Below, in pieces: positions 1 through 7,194 of a stretch of 9,731 nucleotides of DNA. The first letter of the stretch is position 1, and every line of letters begins with the position of its first letter. Position numbers and translations under genes: made by a program. The DNA is from Stenotrophomonas sp. Its GTDB lineage: Bacteria; Pseudomonadota; Gammaproteobacteria; Xanthomonadales; Xanthomonadaceae. The stretch spans positions 1 to 9,731 of the forward strand of contig DMZT01000249.1 of the NCBI GenBank assembly GCA_003484865.1, read 5' to 3'. The notes below the pieces were generated by a model. The model did not search any database. It was not told the origin of the DNA and was given only the letters and a program-made list of their open reading frames with translations.

Positions 1-42
1 AGCGGCGCCGGTCACCACCACGCGACGATCGGAGCCGGCCAT
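1..42 (-). CDS. Beta-ketoacyl-ACP synthase (FabF-like), N-terminal 14 codons only
   Basis: The gene begins at an ATG at position 42 and runs off the left edge. The 14 visible residues read MAGSDRRVVVTGAA, which matches the first beta strand of FabF/KAS II-type ketosynthases (typically RRVVVTGxG). No active-site residue is inside the window. The start ATG shares one base with the TGA of the ketoreductase (TGATG), and a GGAGG ribosome binding site lies 9 nt upstream, so translation is probably coupled. The order ketosynthase-dehydratase-ketoreductase-ketosynthase is the order of the core cassette in aryl polyene clusters (called ApeO-P-Q-R there, from memory). On that basis this would be the second, ApeR-like ketosynthase. 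The family call rests on a short motif plus context. Confidence 0.75.
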   Translation of the reverse strand, partial: MAGSDRRVVVTGAA

Positions 43-773
43 CAGACCATGCCTCCGTTGACCGAGATCACCTGGCGGGTGATGTAGCCGGCCGACTCGG
101 AGAGCAGGAAGGACACGGCCGCAGCGACCTCTTCCGGCTGGCCCAGGCGGTTGGCGGGAATCAGCTTGAGCGCGTGCTCGACGACTTCTTCATTGACCAT
201 CTCGGTCTCGATCAGCCCGGGGGCCACGCAGTTGACGGTGATCGCGCGGCTGGCCAGCTCCAGCGCCAGCGCCTTGGTGGCGCCGATGATGCCGGCTTTG
301 GCCGCACTGTAGTTGGTCTGGCCGCGGTTGCCGACCAGGCCGGACACCGAGGACAAGGTCACGATGCGGCCCGGTTTGCGCCGGCGCACCAGCGGCATCA
401 CCAGTGGGTGCAGCACGTTGTAGAAGCTGTCCAGGTTGGTGTGGATGACCGCATCCCAATCCTCGGCCGGCATCGCCGGGAAGGCACCGTCGCGGGCGAT
501 GCCGGCATTGCAGACCACCCCGTAATAGGTGCCGTGCTCGGCGATGTCCGCTTCCAGCGCGGTGCGCGCGGCATCGCGGTCGGCCACATCGAACATCAGC
601 ACCCGGGCCTGCCGGCCCAGCGCCTGGATCTCGGTCACCACGGCCTGTGCGTCTTCGATGCGGCTGCGGCAATGCACCACCACGTCGAAGCCGTCGCGCG
701 CGCAACGCAGCGCCACGGCACGGCCGATGCCACGGCTGGCGCCGGTCACCAGCACGGTCAAATTCCCTGTCAT
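42..773 (-). CDS. 3-oxoacyl-ACP reductase, FabG-like short-chain dehydrogenase (APE ketoreductase)
   Basis: This 243-residue protein is a classical SDR of normal FabG length. It should reduce the beta-keto group of the growing polyene on its carrier protein with NADPH, in the cytoplasm. Visible motifs are the cofactor loop TGASRGIG (10-17), the NAG motif (89-91), Asn114, and the catalytic set Ser142, Tyr155 and Lys159 in the YSAAK context, so it looks active. The C-terminus ends ISVNGGMV, as in FabG proteins. The frame stays open far upstream, but the ATG at 773 is chosen because the SDR fold starts there, a GGAG site lies just upstream, and the ATG overlaps the TGA of the dehydratase in an ATGA. 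Between a dehydratase and two ketosynthases it fits the ApeQ role. A housekeeping FabG is less likely because no fabD or acpP lies beside it. Confidence 0.93.
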   Translation of the reverse strand: MTGNLTVLVTGASRGIGRAVALRCARDGFDVVVHCRSRIEDAQAVVTEIQALGRQARVLMFDVADRDAARTALEADIAEHGTYYGVVCNAGIARDGAFPAMPAEDWDAVIHTNLDSFYNVLHPLVMPLVRRRKPGRIVTLSSVSGLVGNRGQTNYSAAKAGIIGATKALALELASRAITVNCVAPGLIETEMVNEEVVEHALKLIPANRLGQPEEVAAAVSFLLSESAGYITRQVISVNGGMV

Positions 774-1231
774 GCCTCTCCACTCTCCAGATAAGCCGCT
801 GCATCCGTGGGTTGGAACACGGAAACGTTGGCAACTGCCACTTCGATATCGTCCGCCAGGATCCGGCAGGCGAACATGCCCAGGCCATTCTCGCCCAACA
901 GCTCGCAGTTCGCCTCCACCCGCAGGCAGCTGCCGGCGGCAAAGTATGGCCGGTGGGCGGTGTAACGACGGCTGCCGAGCAGGAAGCCGATCGAGGGTTC
1001 CGCACCGGTCTGCCAGGCGCGGCACCCGGCCCAGGCGGCGATCGCCTGGGCCATGTATTCGACCCCGACCCAGGCGGGCACGCCGTCGGGGGTGCAGAAC
1101 AGACCCTGCGTCGGGACGTCCACCTCGACCGCGATGGATTCGTCCTGCCAGGCCACCACGCGGTGGATCAGGCGCATGCTGTCGCGGTGCGGAAGCACGG
1201 CGTCGATGTCGGGGGGCAGCGGCATGCTCAT
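770..1231 (-). CDS. ApeP-like 3-hydroxyacyl-ACP dehydratase (hotdog fold, non-canonical)
   Basis: This 153-residue protein resembles the hotdog dehydratases of aryl polyene clusters (ApeP, FabZ-related), which remove water from the 3-hydroxyacyl-ACP to extend the conjugated chain. It opens with LPHRDSMRLIHRV (13-25), the usual start of this family. The central helix reads GVEYMAQ (56-62), with Glu58 in the position of the FabZ active-site glutamate. The FabZ histidine motif FPGHP is absent: the equivalent stretch reads DGVPAWVG. In described APE systems two dehydratases (ApeI and ApeP) work together, and an ApeI-type partner is not in this window. The first ATG (1231) forms an ATGA with the ketosynthase stop. 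A second ATG at 1225 has a better spaced ribosome binding site and would give 151 residues. Confidence 0.85.
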   Translation of the reverse strand: MSMPLPPDIDAVLPHRDSMRLIHRVVAWQDESIAVEVDVPTQGLFCTPDGVPAWVGVEYMAQAIAAWAGCRAWQTGAEPSIGFLLGSRRYTAHRPYFAAGSCLRVEANCELLGENGLGMFACRILADDIEVAVANVSVFQPTDAAAYLESGEA

Positions 1232-1236
1232 CCCTT
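1226..1236 (-). promoter_or_regulatory. Ribosome binding site that decides between two dehydratase starts
   Basis: On the minus strand the order is AAGGG (1236-1232), then ATGAGC, then ATG at 1225. The AAGGG directly abuts the first ATG (1231), which is too close for normal initiation. It sits 6 nt from the second ATG (1225), which is near ideal. The Met at residue 3 is therefore a good candidate for the true start, although the ATGA overlap at 1231 is the conventional pick. Confidence 0.45.
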
Positions 1237-2415
1237 GGCCAGTGCCAGCACGGCATTGCTGCCGCCAAAGGCAAATGAGTGACTGAGCACGTGCTGCAGC
1301 GGCTGCGCGGCATGCGTCCCCGGCGCCACCAGCGCCAGTGCCGGCAAGGCGTCATCGGCCTGTCCATCCCACCAGTGGGTGGGCAACTGCTGGTCGGGGT
1401 TGTCGGCCAGCGTCATCCAGCACAGCGCCGCTTCGATCGCGCCGGAGGCACCCAGCGTGTGCCCGGTCAGCGGCTTGGTTGAGCTGGCCGGCACCTGCGT
1501 GCCAAGCACGGCGGCGACCGCCTGGCTTTCCATCGCATCGTTGTGGCCGGTGGCGGTGCCGTGCAGGTTCACGTAGTCGATCTGCGCGGGCGTCAGGCCG
1601 GCCCGGTCCAGCGCCTGCTGCATCGCATCGATCGCCCCGCGTGCCTGCGGATCCGGCGCGGACATGTGGTGCGCATCGGAGGATTCCCCCCAGCCGGAGA
1701 GCCGCACCGGGCCCGGCTCGCGGGTCATCAGGAACAGCGCCGCGCCCTCACCGATGTTGATGCCGTTGCGGTTGACGGAGAACGGATTGCAGCGCGCCGC
1801 CGAGACCGACTCCAATGCGCTGAACCCGGCCACGGTGAACCGGCACATCGAATCGGCGCCACCCGCCACCACGGCATCGACCACGCCGGCCTGCAGCAGG
1901 CGCGCGGCCGACATCAGCGCCTTGGCGCTGGACGAGCATGCGGTGGAGATCGTCCACGCCGGGCCGGTGCTGCCGATCCGCTCGCGCACGAAGCGCGCGG
2001 CGGTGCCCATTTCCTGCTGGGCGTAATGGAAATCGGCCGGCCACACACCATCGCGGTGATGCGTACGCAGTGCATTCTCCGATTCGCCGATGCCCGAGGT
2101 GCTGGTGCCGATGATCACCGCCACGCGATCGGCACCGAAACGGGCCACGGCGGCAGCGATGCCCTCGCGGATCTGCTCCAGTGCGGCCTCCAGCAGGCCG
2201 TTGTTGCGGCCACGCAGGGCCACCGGCAAGGCGGCCAGGTCCGGCAGCGGCGCATGCACTTCGCCCAGCGCCAGCGTGCGCCCGGGGAGGATCTCAGCGT
2301 TGTCGCGCAAACCACCGGGCTGCGCCGCGAACAGGCCGTCGCGCACCTGGGCGCGGTCGGCACCCAGCGCGCAGATCACCCCCAGCTCGTTCAGATAGAC
2401 CGCGCTACTGCTCAC
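1228..2415 (-). CDS. Beta-ketoacyl-ACP synthase (FabF/KAS II-like), catalytic APE ketosynthase
   Basis: This 395-residue thiolase-fold condensing enzyme should add malonyl-derived two-carbon units to the aryl polyene chain on an acyl carrier protein. The full catalytic triad is visible: Cys160 in STACSSS, His285 in LHGTATG and His319 in TGHTLGASG. It is therefore a working ketosynthase and not a chain-length factor, which would lack the cysteine. The C-terminal SFAFGGSNAVL is the usual glycine-rich ending of KAS proteins. It is slightly shorter than typical FabF (about 410). The start is GTG at 2415, overlapping the lipoprotein stop in a GTGA. In described APE systems the first ketosynthase of this cassette (ApeO) pairs with a chain-length factor (ApeC), which is not in the window. 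The assignment as ApeO-like is by gene order. Confidence 0.93.
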   Translation of the reverse strand: MSSSAVYLNELGVICALGADRAQVRDGLFAAQPGGLRDNAEILPGRTLALGEVHAPLPDLAALPVALRGRNNGLLEAALEQIREGIAAAVARFGADRVAVIIGTSTSGIGESENALRTHHRDGVWPADFHYAQQEMGTAARFVRERIGSTGPAWTISTACSSSAKALMSAARLLQAGVVDAVVAGGADSMCRFTVAGFSALESVSAARCNPFSVNRNGINIGEGAALFLMTREPGPVRLSGWGESSDAHHMSAPDPQARGAIDAMQQALDRAGLTPAQIDYVNLHGTATGHNDAMESQAVAAVLGTQVPASSTKPLTGHTLGASGAIEAALCWMTLADNPDQQLPTHWWDGQADDALPALALVAPGTHAAQPLQHVLSHSFAFGGSNAVLALAKG

Positions 2416-2963
2416 TCTTGGCCCTGCCCCATGTCCATCGATTCGATCACCAGTTCATAGCCCTCGGCCAGGTTGCGCAGGCGCACGCGGCCGTCGGGGA
2501 GGCTGTCGCGCACCAGCCAGGGTTTGCCGCCCTGCTCCAGGCTGCGCACGCCATCGGTCTCCTGCAGGGTCCAGCCGGCGGGCAGCGCGGCACGGATCGC
2601 CGCCGCCGGCCACAACGCGAACTGCAGGTCGTCCAGCACGCGCTCGCCGCGCACCTGCGGCGGCAGCCATGGGGCACGGGTCTGTTCCAGATGCTGCCCG
2701 TCCCAGACCATGCGCACGCCGGTCTGGCCCATCGCCTGCACCGCCAGCCGCACCTGCTCGGCATCCACTTCCAGCAGCGCATCCAGCTCTCGCTGGTGGC
2801 TGCCGAAGCGGAACTGCAGGCGCTGCTGCAGCTGCACCGGTTGCGGCAATGCCGACGGCGCCAGCTGCAGCGTGGGCAGCTGCACCAGCGGTGTGGGCAT
2901 GCGGGTACTGGCACACGCGGCCAGCAGCAGGCTCAGCAACAGGGTCAGGATCAGGCGCTGCAC
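2412..2963 (-). CDS. Small outer-membrane lipoprotein of the APE cluster, DUF3261-like
   Basis: This predicted lipoprotein has 183 residues. It begins with a short hydrophobic segment and a clear lipobox, LAAC, with the modified Cys at position 17. Residue 18 is Ala and 19 is Ser. There is no Asp at +2, so the Lol system should move it to the outer membrane. The rest is soluble, with a proline-rich linker at about 22-42 and then a beta-rich region. Small DUF3261 lipoproteins of this kind occur in aryl polyene clusters without an assigned reaction. Size, anchor and a LolA-like neighbour make a LolB-like acceptor role conceivable, but that is inference. The frame is open well upstream. The GTG at 2963 is chosen because a GGAGG lies 4 nt before it and it places the signal sequence at the N-terminus. 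The gene overlaps the halogenase-like gene by 13 nt. Confidence 0.8.
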   Translation of the reverse strand: MQRLILTLLLSLLLAACASTRMPTPLVQLPTLQLAPSALPQPVQLQQRLQFRFGSHQRELDALLEVDAEQVRLAVQAMGQTGVRMVWDGQHLEQTRAPWLPPQVRGERVLDDLQFALWPAAAIRAALPAGWTLQETDGVRSLEQGGKPWLVRDSLPDGRVRLRNLAEGYELVIESMDMGQGQE

Positions 2964-4192
2964 AGTTCCTCCAGCACGCGCAGGCGCCGGCCGCTGGCAT
3001 CGGCAACATACGGGTTCTGCGTGTCCCAGGCGTAGCCGGCCAGGATCGAGGAGATCATGCGGCGTACCTCCGGCTGCGGATCGGGATGGTAGATGATCTT
3101 CTGGAAGCCACCGGCGTACCAGGCTTCGACAAAGCGACGGAAGGTCTTCACCCCGGCGCGCAGCGGCACCGAGAACGCCTGCTCCCAATCCACCGTCTCA
3201 CCGGCATGCTCGCGCGCCAGGCACTCGCTGGCCAGCTGCGCCGACTTGAAGGCAATGGTCACGCCCGAGGAGAACACCGGGTCCAGGAACTCGCCGGCAT
3301 TGCCCAGCAGCGCATAGCCCTCGCCCCACAACGAGGAGACGTTGGCCGAGTACCCGGTGATGGTGCGCACCGGCAGCACCGCCCATTCGGCGTTGCTGAG
3401 CAGGCGGGTCAGGTTCGGGTCTTCGCCGACGATGGCCTGCAGCTTCTCCAGATCGGTACCGGGGTAGCGCTCGAAGAAACTCGGCTCGGCGACCACGCCC
3501 AGCGAGCAGCACCCATTGGAGAACGGAATCGTCCAATACCACACGTCCACGTGCTCGGGATGGGTGGTGATAAGGATCTTGTTGCGGTCAAACCCCGCGC
3601 CGGCCGGAATGTGGTCACGCACGTGGCAGAAGATCGCGCCGCGCACCGGGAAGTTCGACGGCGACTCCAGCTTCAGCAGGCGCGGCAGCAGCCGGGCGAA
3701 ACCGCTGGCGTCGAGGATGAAACCGGCCTCGATGGTGTACTCGCTGCCATCCGGGCGGCGCACCTGCACCTGTGCCGGGCGGCCGGGCTGCACCGAGAGC
3801 ACTTCATCGCCGAAGCGCAGCGTGGCACCCATGCGCTCGGCACCGCGCGCCAGCACATCATCGAAGTCGGCGCGCTGCACCTGGTAGGTGGTGCCCCAGC
3901 CCGGCGAGAACTTGTCGCGGAAGTCGAACTCGGTGGTCGCTTCGCCGCGCACGAACGCGGCACCGTTCTTGTACTGGAACCCGGCCTGCACCACATCCTG
4001 CAGCAGCCCGGCGGCCTCGATGTACTCCATGCTCTGCGGCAGCAGGCTCTCGCCGATCGAGAAGCGCGGAAACTGCTGGCGCTCCAGGATCAGCACCTGG
4101 CGGCCCTGCCTGCGCAGCATCGCGGCGGCCACGGAGCCGGCCGGGCCGGCGCCGATGACCAGGATTTCAGTACGTTCCACCTGCGGGTTCAT
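2951..4192 (-). CDS. FAD-dependent halogenase-like enzyme (tryptophan halogenase superfamily)
   Basis: This 413-residue cytoplasmic flavoprotein starts with the FAD-binding motif GAGPAG (14-19). GESLLP follows at 47-52. Lys75 in FQYKNGA lies where flavin-dependent halogenases carry the lysine that handles HOX. The halogenase signature WxWxIP is present as WYWTIP (218-223), and FLDPVFSSGV (302-311) matches the second flavin region of carrier-protein or phenolic halogenases. The intact set argues for a real halogenase and not a plain monooxygenase. Xanthomonadins are brominated aryl polyenes, so halogenation of the aryl head is the natural role, with reduced FAD supplied by a separate reductase not seen here. 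The start ATG at 4192 has AAGGA 7 nt upstream. A geranylgeranyl-reductase-like or aryl hydroxylase activity remains possible. Confidence 0.82.
   Translation of the reverse strand: MNPQVERTEILVIGAGPAGSVAAAMLRRQGRQVLILERQQFPRFSIGESLLPQSMEYIEAAGLLQDVVQAGFQYKNGAAFVRGEATTEFDFRDKFSPGWGTTYQVQRADFDDVLARGAERMGATLRFGDEVLSVQPGRPAQVQVRRPDGSEYTIEAGFILDASGFARLLPRLLKLESPSNFPVRGAIFCHVRDHIPAGAGFDRNKILITTHPEHVDVWYWTIPFSNGCCSLGVVAEPSFFERYPGTDLEKLQAIVGEDPNLTRLLSNAEWAVLPVRTITGYSANVSSLWGEGYALLGNAGEFLDPVFSSGVTIAFKSAQLASECLAREHAGETVDWEQAFSVPLRAGVKTFRRFVEAWYAGGFQKIIYHPDPQPEVRRMISSILAGYAWDTQNPYVADASGRRLRVLEELCSA
2968..2972 (-). promoter_or_regulatory. Ribosome binding site fixing the GTG start of the lipoprotein
   Basis: GGAGG on the minus strand ends 4 nt before the GTG at 2963, inside the last codons of the halogenase-like gene. 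It supports this non-ATG start over the longer open frame, which has no signal sequence at its own N-terminus. Confidence 0.7.
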
Positions 4193-4235
4193 CGATACAT
4201 CCTTGATCAGTGCATGAAAGGAAAAACGCGGTCGC
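4193..4235 (-). other. 43-nt gap, the only intergenic space in the window
   Basis: This stretch between the exporter stop and the halogenase-like start holds an AAGGA ribosome binding site at 4204-4200, 7 nt before the ATG. It also holds a short T-run on the minus strand (around 4226-4222). No stable GC stem precedes the T-run, so I do not call a terminator, and I see no convincing promoter. The downstream genes are probably still cotranscribed. Confidence 0.6.
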
Positions 4236-6581
4236 TCAGTGCGGGGCGTCGTGCGGTGGTGGGCGGAACAGCGGCGAAATCAGCCAGACCAGGCCGATGC
4301 CGAACAACAGGGTCAGACCGAACGCGCGCAGCGCCGGCGTGGCCGACAGCCCGAGCAGGCCGAACGACAGCCAGGTACTGGCCGCGCCGACGCACACGGC
4401 CAGCCAGGCACTGGCATCGCCGCGGTGCTCGATCAGGAAGATGCCGTAGTCGATGCCCATGCCCAGCAGCAGCATGAGCGCGAGCACGTTGAACAGCTGC
4501 AGCGGTTGCCCGAACAGGCCCAGCAGGGCCAGCGTCAGCGCACCGGCAACCAGGGTCGGGGCGAGCACGCGCCAGGCCTGCCCGCGGTAGCGCCAGTACA
4601 GCACCGCGAACACCAGCGCGATGCCGATCAGCAGCAAGCCGCTCATCAGCTTGCGATAGTGCTTGAGCAGCTGCGAGAAATCGGCGGTACGGTCGACCCA
4701 GCGCACCCCATCAATGCCCTTGGCCTGTGCTTCCAGCACAGCCAGTGCATCGGCGCGGGAGAGGTCATCGACCATCACCACCGAGGCCACGCCCTGCCCG
4801 ACCGTCCCCAGCCACAGGTGGCGGAACGGCATCGCCGCCGGCGATGCGAGGAAGGCCTCGGCCTGCAGATCCTGCGCGGCATAGGCCGGGCGCAGCAATG
4901 GCTCGCCCACGGCCTCTCCGACCCGGGCCAGCACCTGCGGCTCGACCTTGGCCGTCAGCGCGGCATCAGCATGCTGGCGCTTCTGCGAAGGCAGCCAATC
5001 GCTGATCGCGCGGTAGCCGCCGATCTGCTTGTCTGCTTCCAGCACGCGCAGGCGGTCGATCAGCGCTTCTTCGCGCTCGAGCACCTGCTCGGCGGTATCA
5101 CCCTGGACCAGATAGAACTGCGCCGGGCTGGGCATGCCCAGCATCTGGCTGATGCGGATCTGCTGGGCGATCAGCTCCGGTGGCGACGACTGCAGGCTGC
5201 GCAGGTCATCGTTGGTCTGCAGGCGCGCGATGCCGATCGCCGAGAGCAGCGTCACCACGCCCAGGAACATCGCGGCCTTGCGCCCATGCAGGCGCGGCCA
5301 GCGCTCCAGCGTGGCGCCGAGCCAGCGGGCGAAGCCGGTGCGACGGATTTCGCCGCCATCCAGCCACGGGAACCAGAAGATCACGGTCAGGAAGGCGGCG
5401 GCCAGGCCCACCACCGAGAACAGCGCCATCTGCCGCAGCCCCGGGAACGGGGCCAGCCCCAGCGCGAGATACGCCAGCGCGCTGGTCAGCAACGCCAGCC
5501 ACAGGCCCGGCAGCAGATGCCGCAGCAGCTTCCAGCGACGGTCAGCCGGCTCGGCCTGGCGCGAGGCGAACCAGTGGATGCCGTAGTCCTCGGCAACACC
5601 GACCAGTGACGCACCAAACACCAGCGTCAGCACATGCACCTTGCCGAACACCAGCACCGTCACCGCCAGCGCGACACCGCAGCCGATCAGCAGCGAGGCG
5701 GCCACCAGCAGGATCGGGCGCAGCGAACGGAACGCCAGCCACACCAGCAGCAGCACCGCGGCCAGCGAGCCCCAGCCGATCGTGTTGATCTCCCAGTTGG
5801 CCTGCACCGCAGCCGCCTCGGCATGCAGCGGCACACCGGCGCGCAGCACCTCAAGACCAGGCGCCTGCCTGGCGGCGGCTTCGGCAGCGGTGTCCAGCAG
5901 CAGATCGATATGGCGCTCGCCATCGAGCTGGAACGCCGAACCGACCGTGTCGTACTGCACGATCGACCAATGCTTGCCATCGGCCTCCAGCAGGCCGTCG
6001 TCGCCCATCTGCAGGCCCGAGCCCAGCGCGCGTTCCTGCCACCACTGCGGCCACAGCGAGAGCGGATCCTGGCGCCACTCGGTCAGGCGCGGTGCGCCCA
6101 TCGGACCGTACAGCGCCGCCAGTGCCGACTCGGCCAGGCCTTGGGTGGGTTCGTTCTGCAGCCGCTCGCGCTGTGCGCTGGTCAGCAGGCGGTCGCGGTA
6201 GGGAGCGTAGAACGCACGCGCCTGATCGAACCAGCCTTCGATCGAGCCGCTCTCCTGGAGCAGCGGGGCAGCGCCCCGCTCTGCCTTGATGGCATCGCGG
6301 AAGGCCGCCTCGGCCGCCTTGGTCTGCACCGCATCGGTACTGCCCAGCAGCACCACGATCTGGCGCGCATTGGCATCGGCGATGCGCCGGGTGACATCGG
6401 ACAGCAGGCGATCATGCGCGTCCTGCGGCAGCAGCGCGAGGATGTCGGTGTCGATCCGCGATTCGCTCTTCCACAGCTGCCACTGCTGCACGCCCAGGCC
6501 GACCAGCACCAGCAGCCAAACGATGGCCAGCCAGCGCCAGAGGCGCTGCAGGCGGCCGTTCGAGGTCAGCACGTCATTCAA
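4236..6581 (-). CDS. MMPL/RND-type inner-membrane exporter of the APE cluster
   Basis: This 781-residue membrane protein has the two-fold RND/MMPL layout. TM1 lies at about 14-35, followed by a periplasmic domain (36-265) and a TM bundle (about 268-405). A second half follows with a TM at about 427-445, a second periplasmic domain (446-645) and a terminal bundle (about 646-772). Each half carries an Asp-Tyr pair in the proton-relay helix: ED332-Y333 and GID711-Y712, the latter in GMGIDYGIF, a typical MMPL motif. It likely exports the lipid-linked polyene or its precursor using the proton gradient. No ATG fits near the N-terminus. The frame begins with TTG at 6581, overlapping the LolA-like gene by 8 nt. 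A GTG at 6572 is the alternative and would leave a 1-nt gap. Neighbouring carrier and lipoprotein genes support an export role. Confidence 0.92.
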   Translation of the reverse strand: MNDVLTSNGRLQRLWRWLAIVWLLVLVGLGVQQWQLWKSESRIDTDILALLPQDAHDRLLSDVTRRIADANARQIVVLLGSTDAVQTKAAEAAFRDAIKAERGAAPLLQESGSIEGWFDQARAFYAPYRDRLLTSAQRERLQNEPTQGLAESALAALYGPMGAPRLTEWRQDPLSLWPQWWQERALGSGLQMGDDGLLEADGKHWSIVQYDTVGSAFQLDGERHIDLLLDTAAEAAARQAPGLEVLRAGVPLHAEAAAVQANWEINTIGWGSLAAVLLLVWLAFRSLRPILLVAASLLIGCGVALAVTVLVFGKVHVLTLVFGASLVGVAEDYGIHWFASRQAEPADRRWKLLRHLLPGLWLALLTSALAYLALGLAPFPGLRQMALFSVVGLAAAFLTVIFWFPWLDGGEIRRTGFARWLGATLERWPRLHGRKAAMFLGVVTLLSAIGIARLQTNDDLRSLQSSPPELIAQQIRISQMLGMPSPAQFYLVQGDTAEQVLEREEALIDRLRVLEADKQIGGYRAISDWLPSQKRQHADAALTAKVEPQVLARVGEAVGEPLLRPAYAAQDLQAEAFLASPAAMPFRHLWLGTVGQGVASVVMVDDLSRADALAVLEAQAKGIDGVRWVDRTADFSQLLKHYRKLMSGLLLIGIALVFAVLYWRYRGQAWRVLAPTLVAGALTLALLGLFGQPLQLFNVLALMLLLGMGIDYGIFLIEHRGDASAWLAVCVGAASTWLSFGLLGLSATPALRAFGLTLLFGIGLVWLISPLFRPPPHDAPH

Positions 6582-7194
6582 ACCTGCGACCCTCGTCGGT
6601 GCTCAGCGTGGCCGGCGTATCGCTCATGCCGGCAAAATGGATGCGGGTGACATCCTGGTTGGCCTCGTTGATCTGGACCTCGCGCACGTAACGGTCGCCG
6701 CTCAGGGTGAGCTGCGCGAACACCTTGCCGAGCATCGCCGAGCGCGGGGTCAGCTGCATTTTCCAGGCGTTGCCAGGCAGCACCTCGACCTTGACCGTGA
6801 ACTGCGCCGACAGCGCCTGCGCATCGCCGCTCATCAGCGCGAACATGATCGCGTTGACCGAGCGCATCGCCGGCTGCTGGCGGCCATCCAGTTCGACCCG
6901 GCTGCTGCCATCGCTTTGCCGGCTGAGGATGCGGTCACGGGTGACCACCACCTCGGACGGGAACGGCTTGAGCGTGGTCCAGATCACCCCGTGGTCCTGG
7001 GCCAGCACGAAGCGGCCCTGCGAGCGCAGCGGATTCTTGAAGCCGGCGACCTGCTTCTCCTGGGTGAACTCGCCACGCAGCACGTCGACCTTGGCCACGC
7101 GCTGTTTGACGGCCTCCACATCGGTGGCGGCAAGCGCCGGGGCGACCACGGCCAGCATCACCAGCACGCACAGCGTGCGCAGCAAACGGTTCAT
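6574..7194 (-). CDS. LolA-like periplasmic lipid/lipoprotein carrier
   Basis: This 206-residue protein has a Sec signal peptide: RLLR, then a hydrophobic core, then APALA with predicted cleavage after Ala22. The mature part begins DVEAVKQRVAKVDVLRGEFTQ, the pattern of LolA-family proteins (an alpha helix, then GxFxQ), followed by a beta-rich half-barrel including GRFVLAQDHGVIW (61-73). Housekeeping LolA carries lipoproteins across the periplasm. Cluster-encoded paralogues in aryl polyene loci are thought to help move the pigment lipid, which I take as inference here. The ATG at 7194 is chosen because it gives the signal peptide at the N-terminus and forms an ATGA with the thioesterase stop; GGGAG lies 10 nt upstream. 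The protein ends GRRFE and overlaps the exporter start. It is unlikely to be the chromosomal lolA because of its setting. Confidence 0.85.
   Translation of the reverse strand: MNRLLRTLCVLVMLAVVAPALAATDVEAVKQRVAKVDVLRGEFTQEKQVAGFKNPLRSQGRFVLAQDHGVIWTTLKPFPSEVVVTRDRILSRQSDGSSRVELDGRQQPAMRSVNAIMFALMSGDAQALSAQFTVKVEVLPGNAWKMQLTPRSAMLGKVFAQLTLSGDRYVREVQINEANQDVTRIHFAGMSDTPATLSTDEGRRFE

Noticed and set aside
774..1367. N-terminal extension of the ketoreductase frame up to 1367
   Set aside because: The extension is a shadow of the dehydratase and ketosynthase. The SDR fold starts at the ATG at 773, which has its own ribosome binding site.
4193..4235. Rho-independent terminator in the 43-nt gap
   Set aside because: There is a short T-run, but no stable GC-rich stem directly precedes it, and the next gene has a good ribosome binding site close by.
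2669..4477. Plus-strand open frame of 602 codons
   Set aside because: It lies opposite the lipoprotein, the halogenase-like gene and the end of the exporter. It spans three real genes, has low-complexity composition and shows no recognisable domain.
4239..5609. Plus-strand open frame of 456 codons, Gln/Arg-rich
   Set aside because: It is antisense to the membrane exporter. Hydrophobic codons read in reverse give Gln, Glu and Arg repeats, which explains its look.
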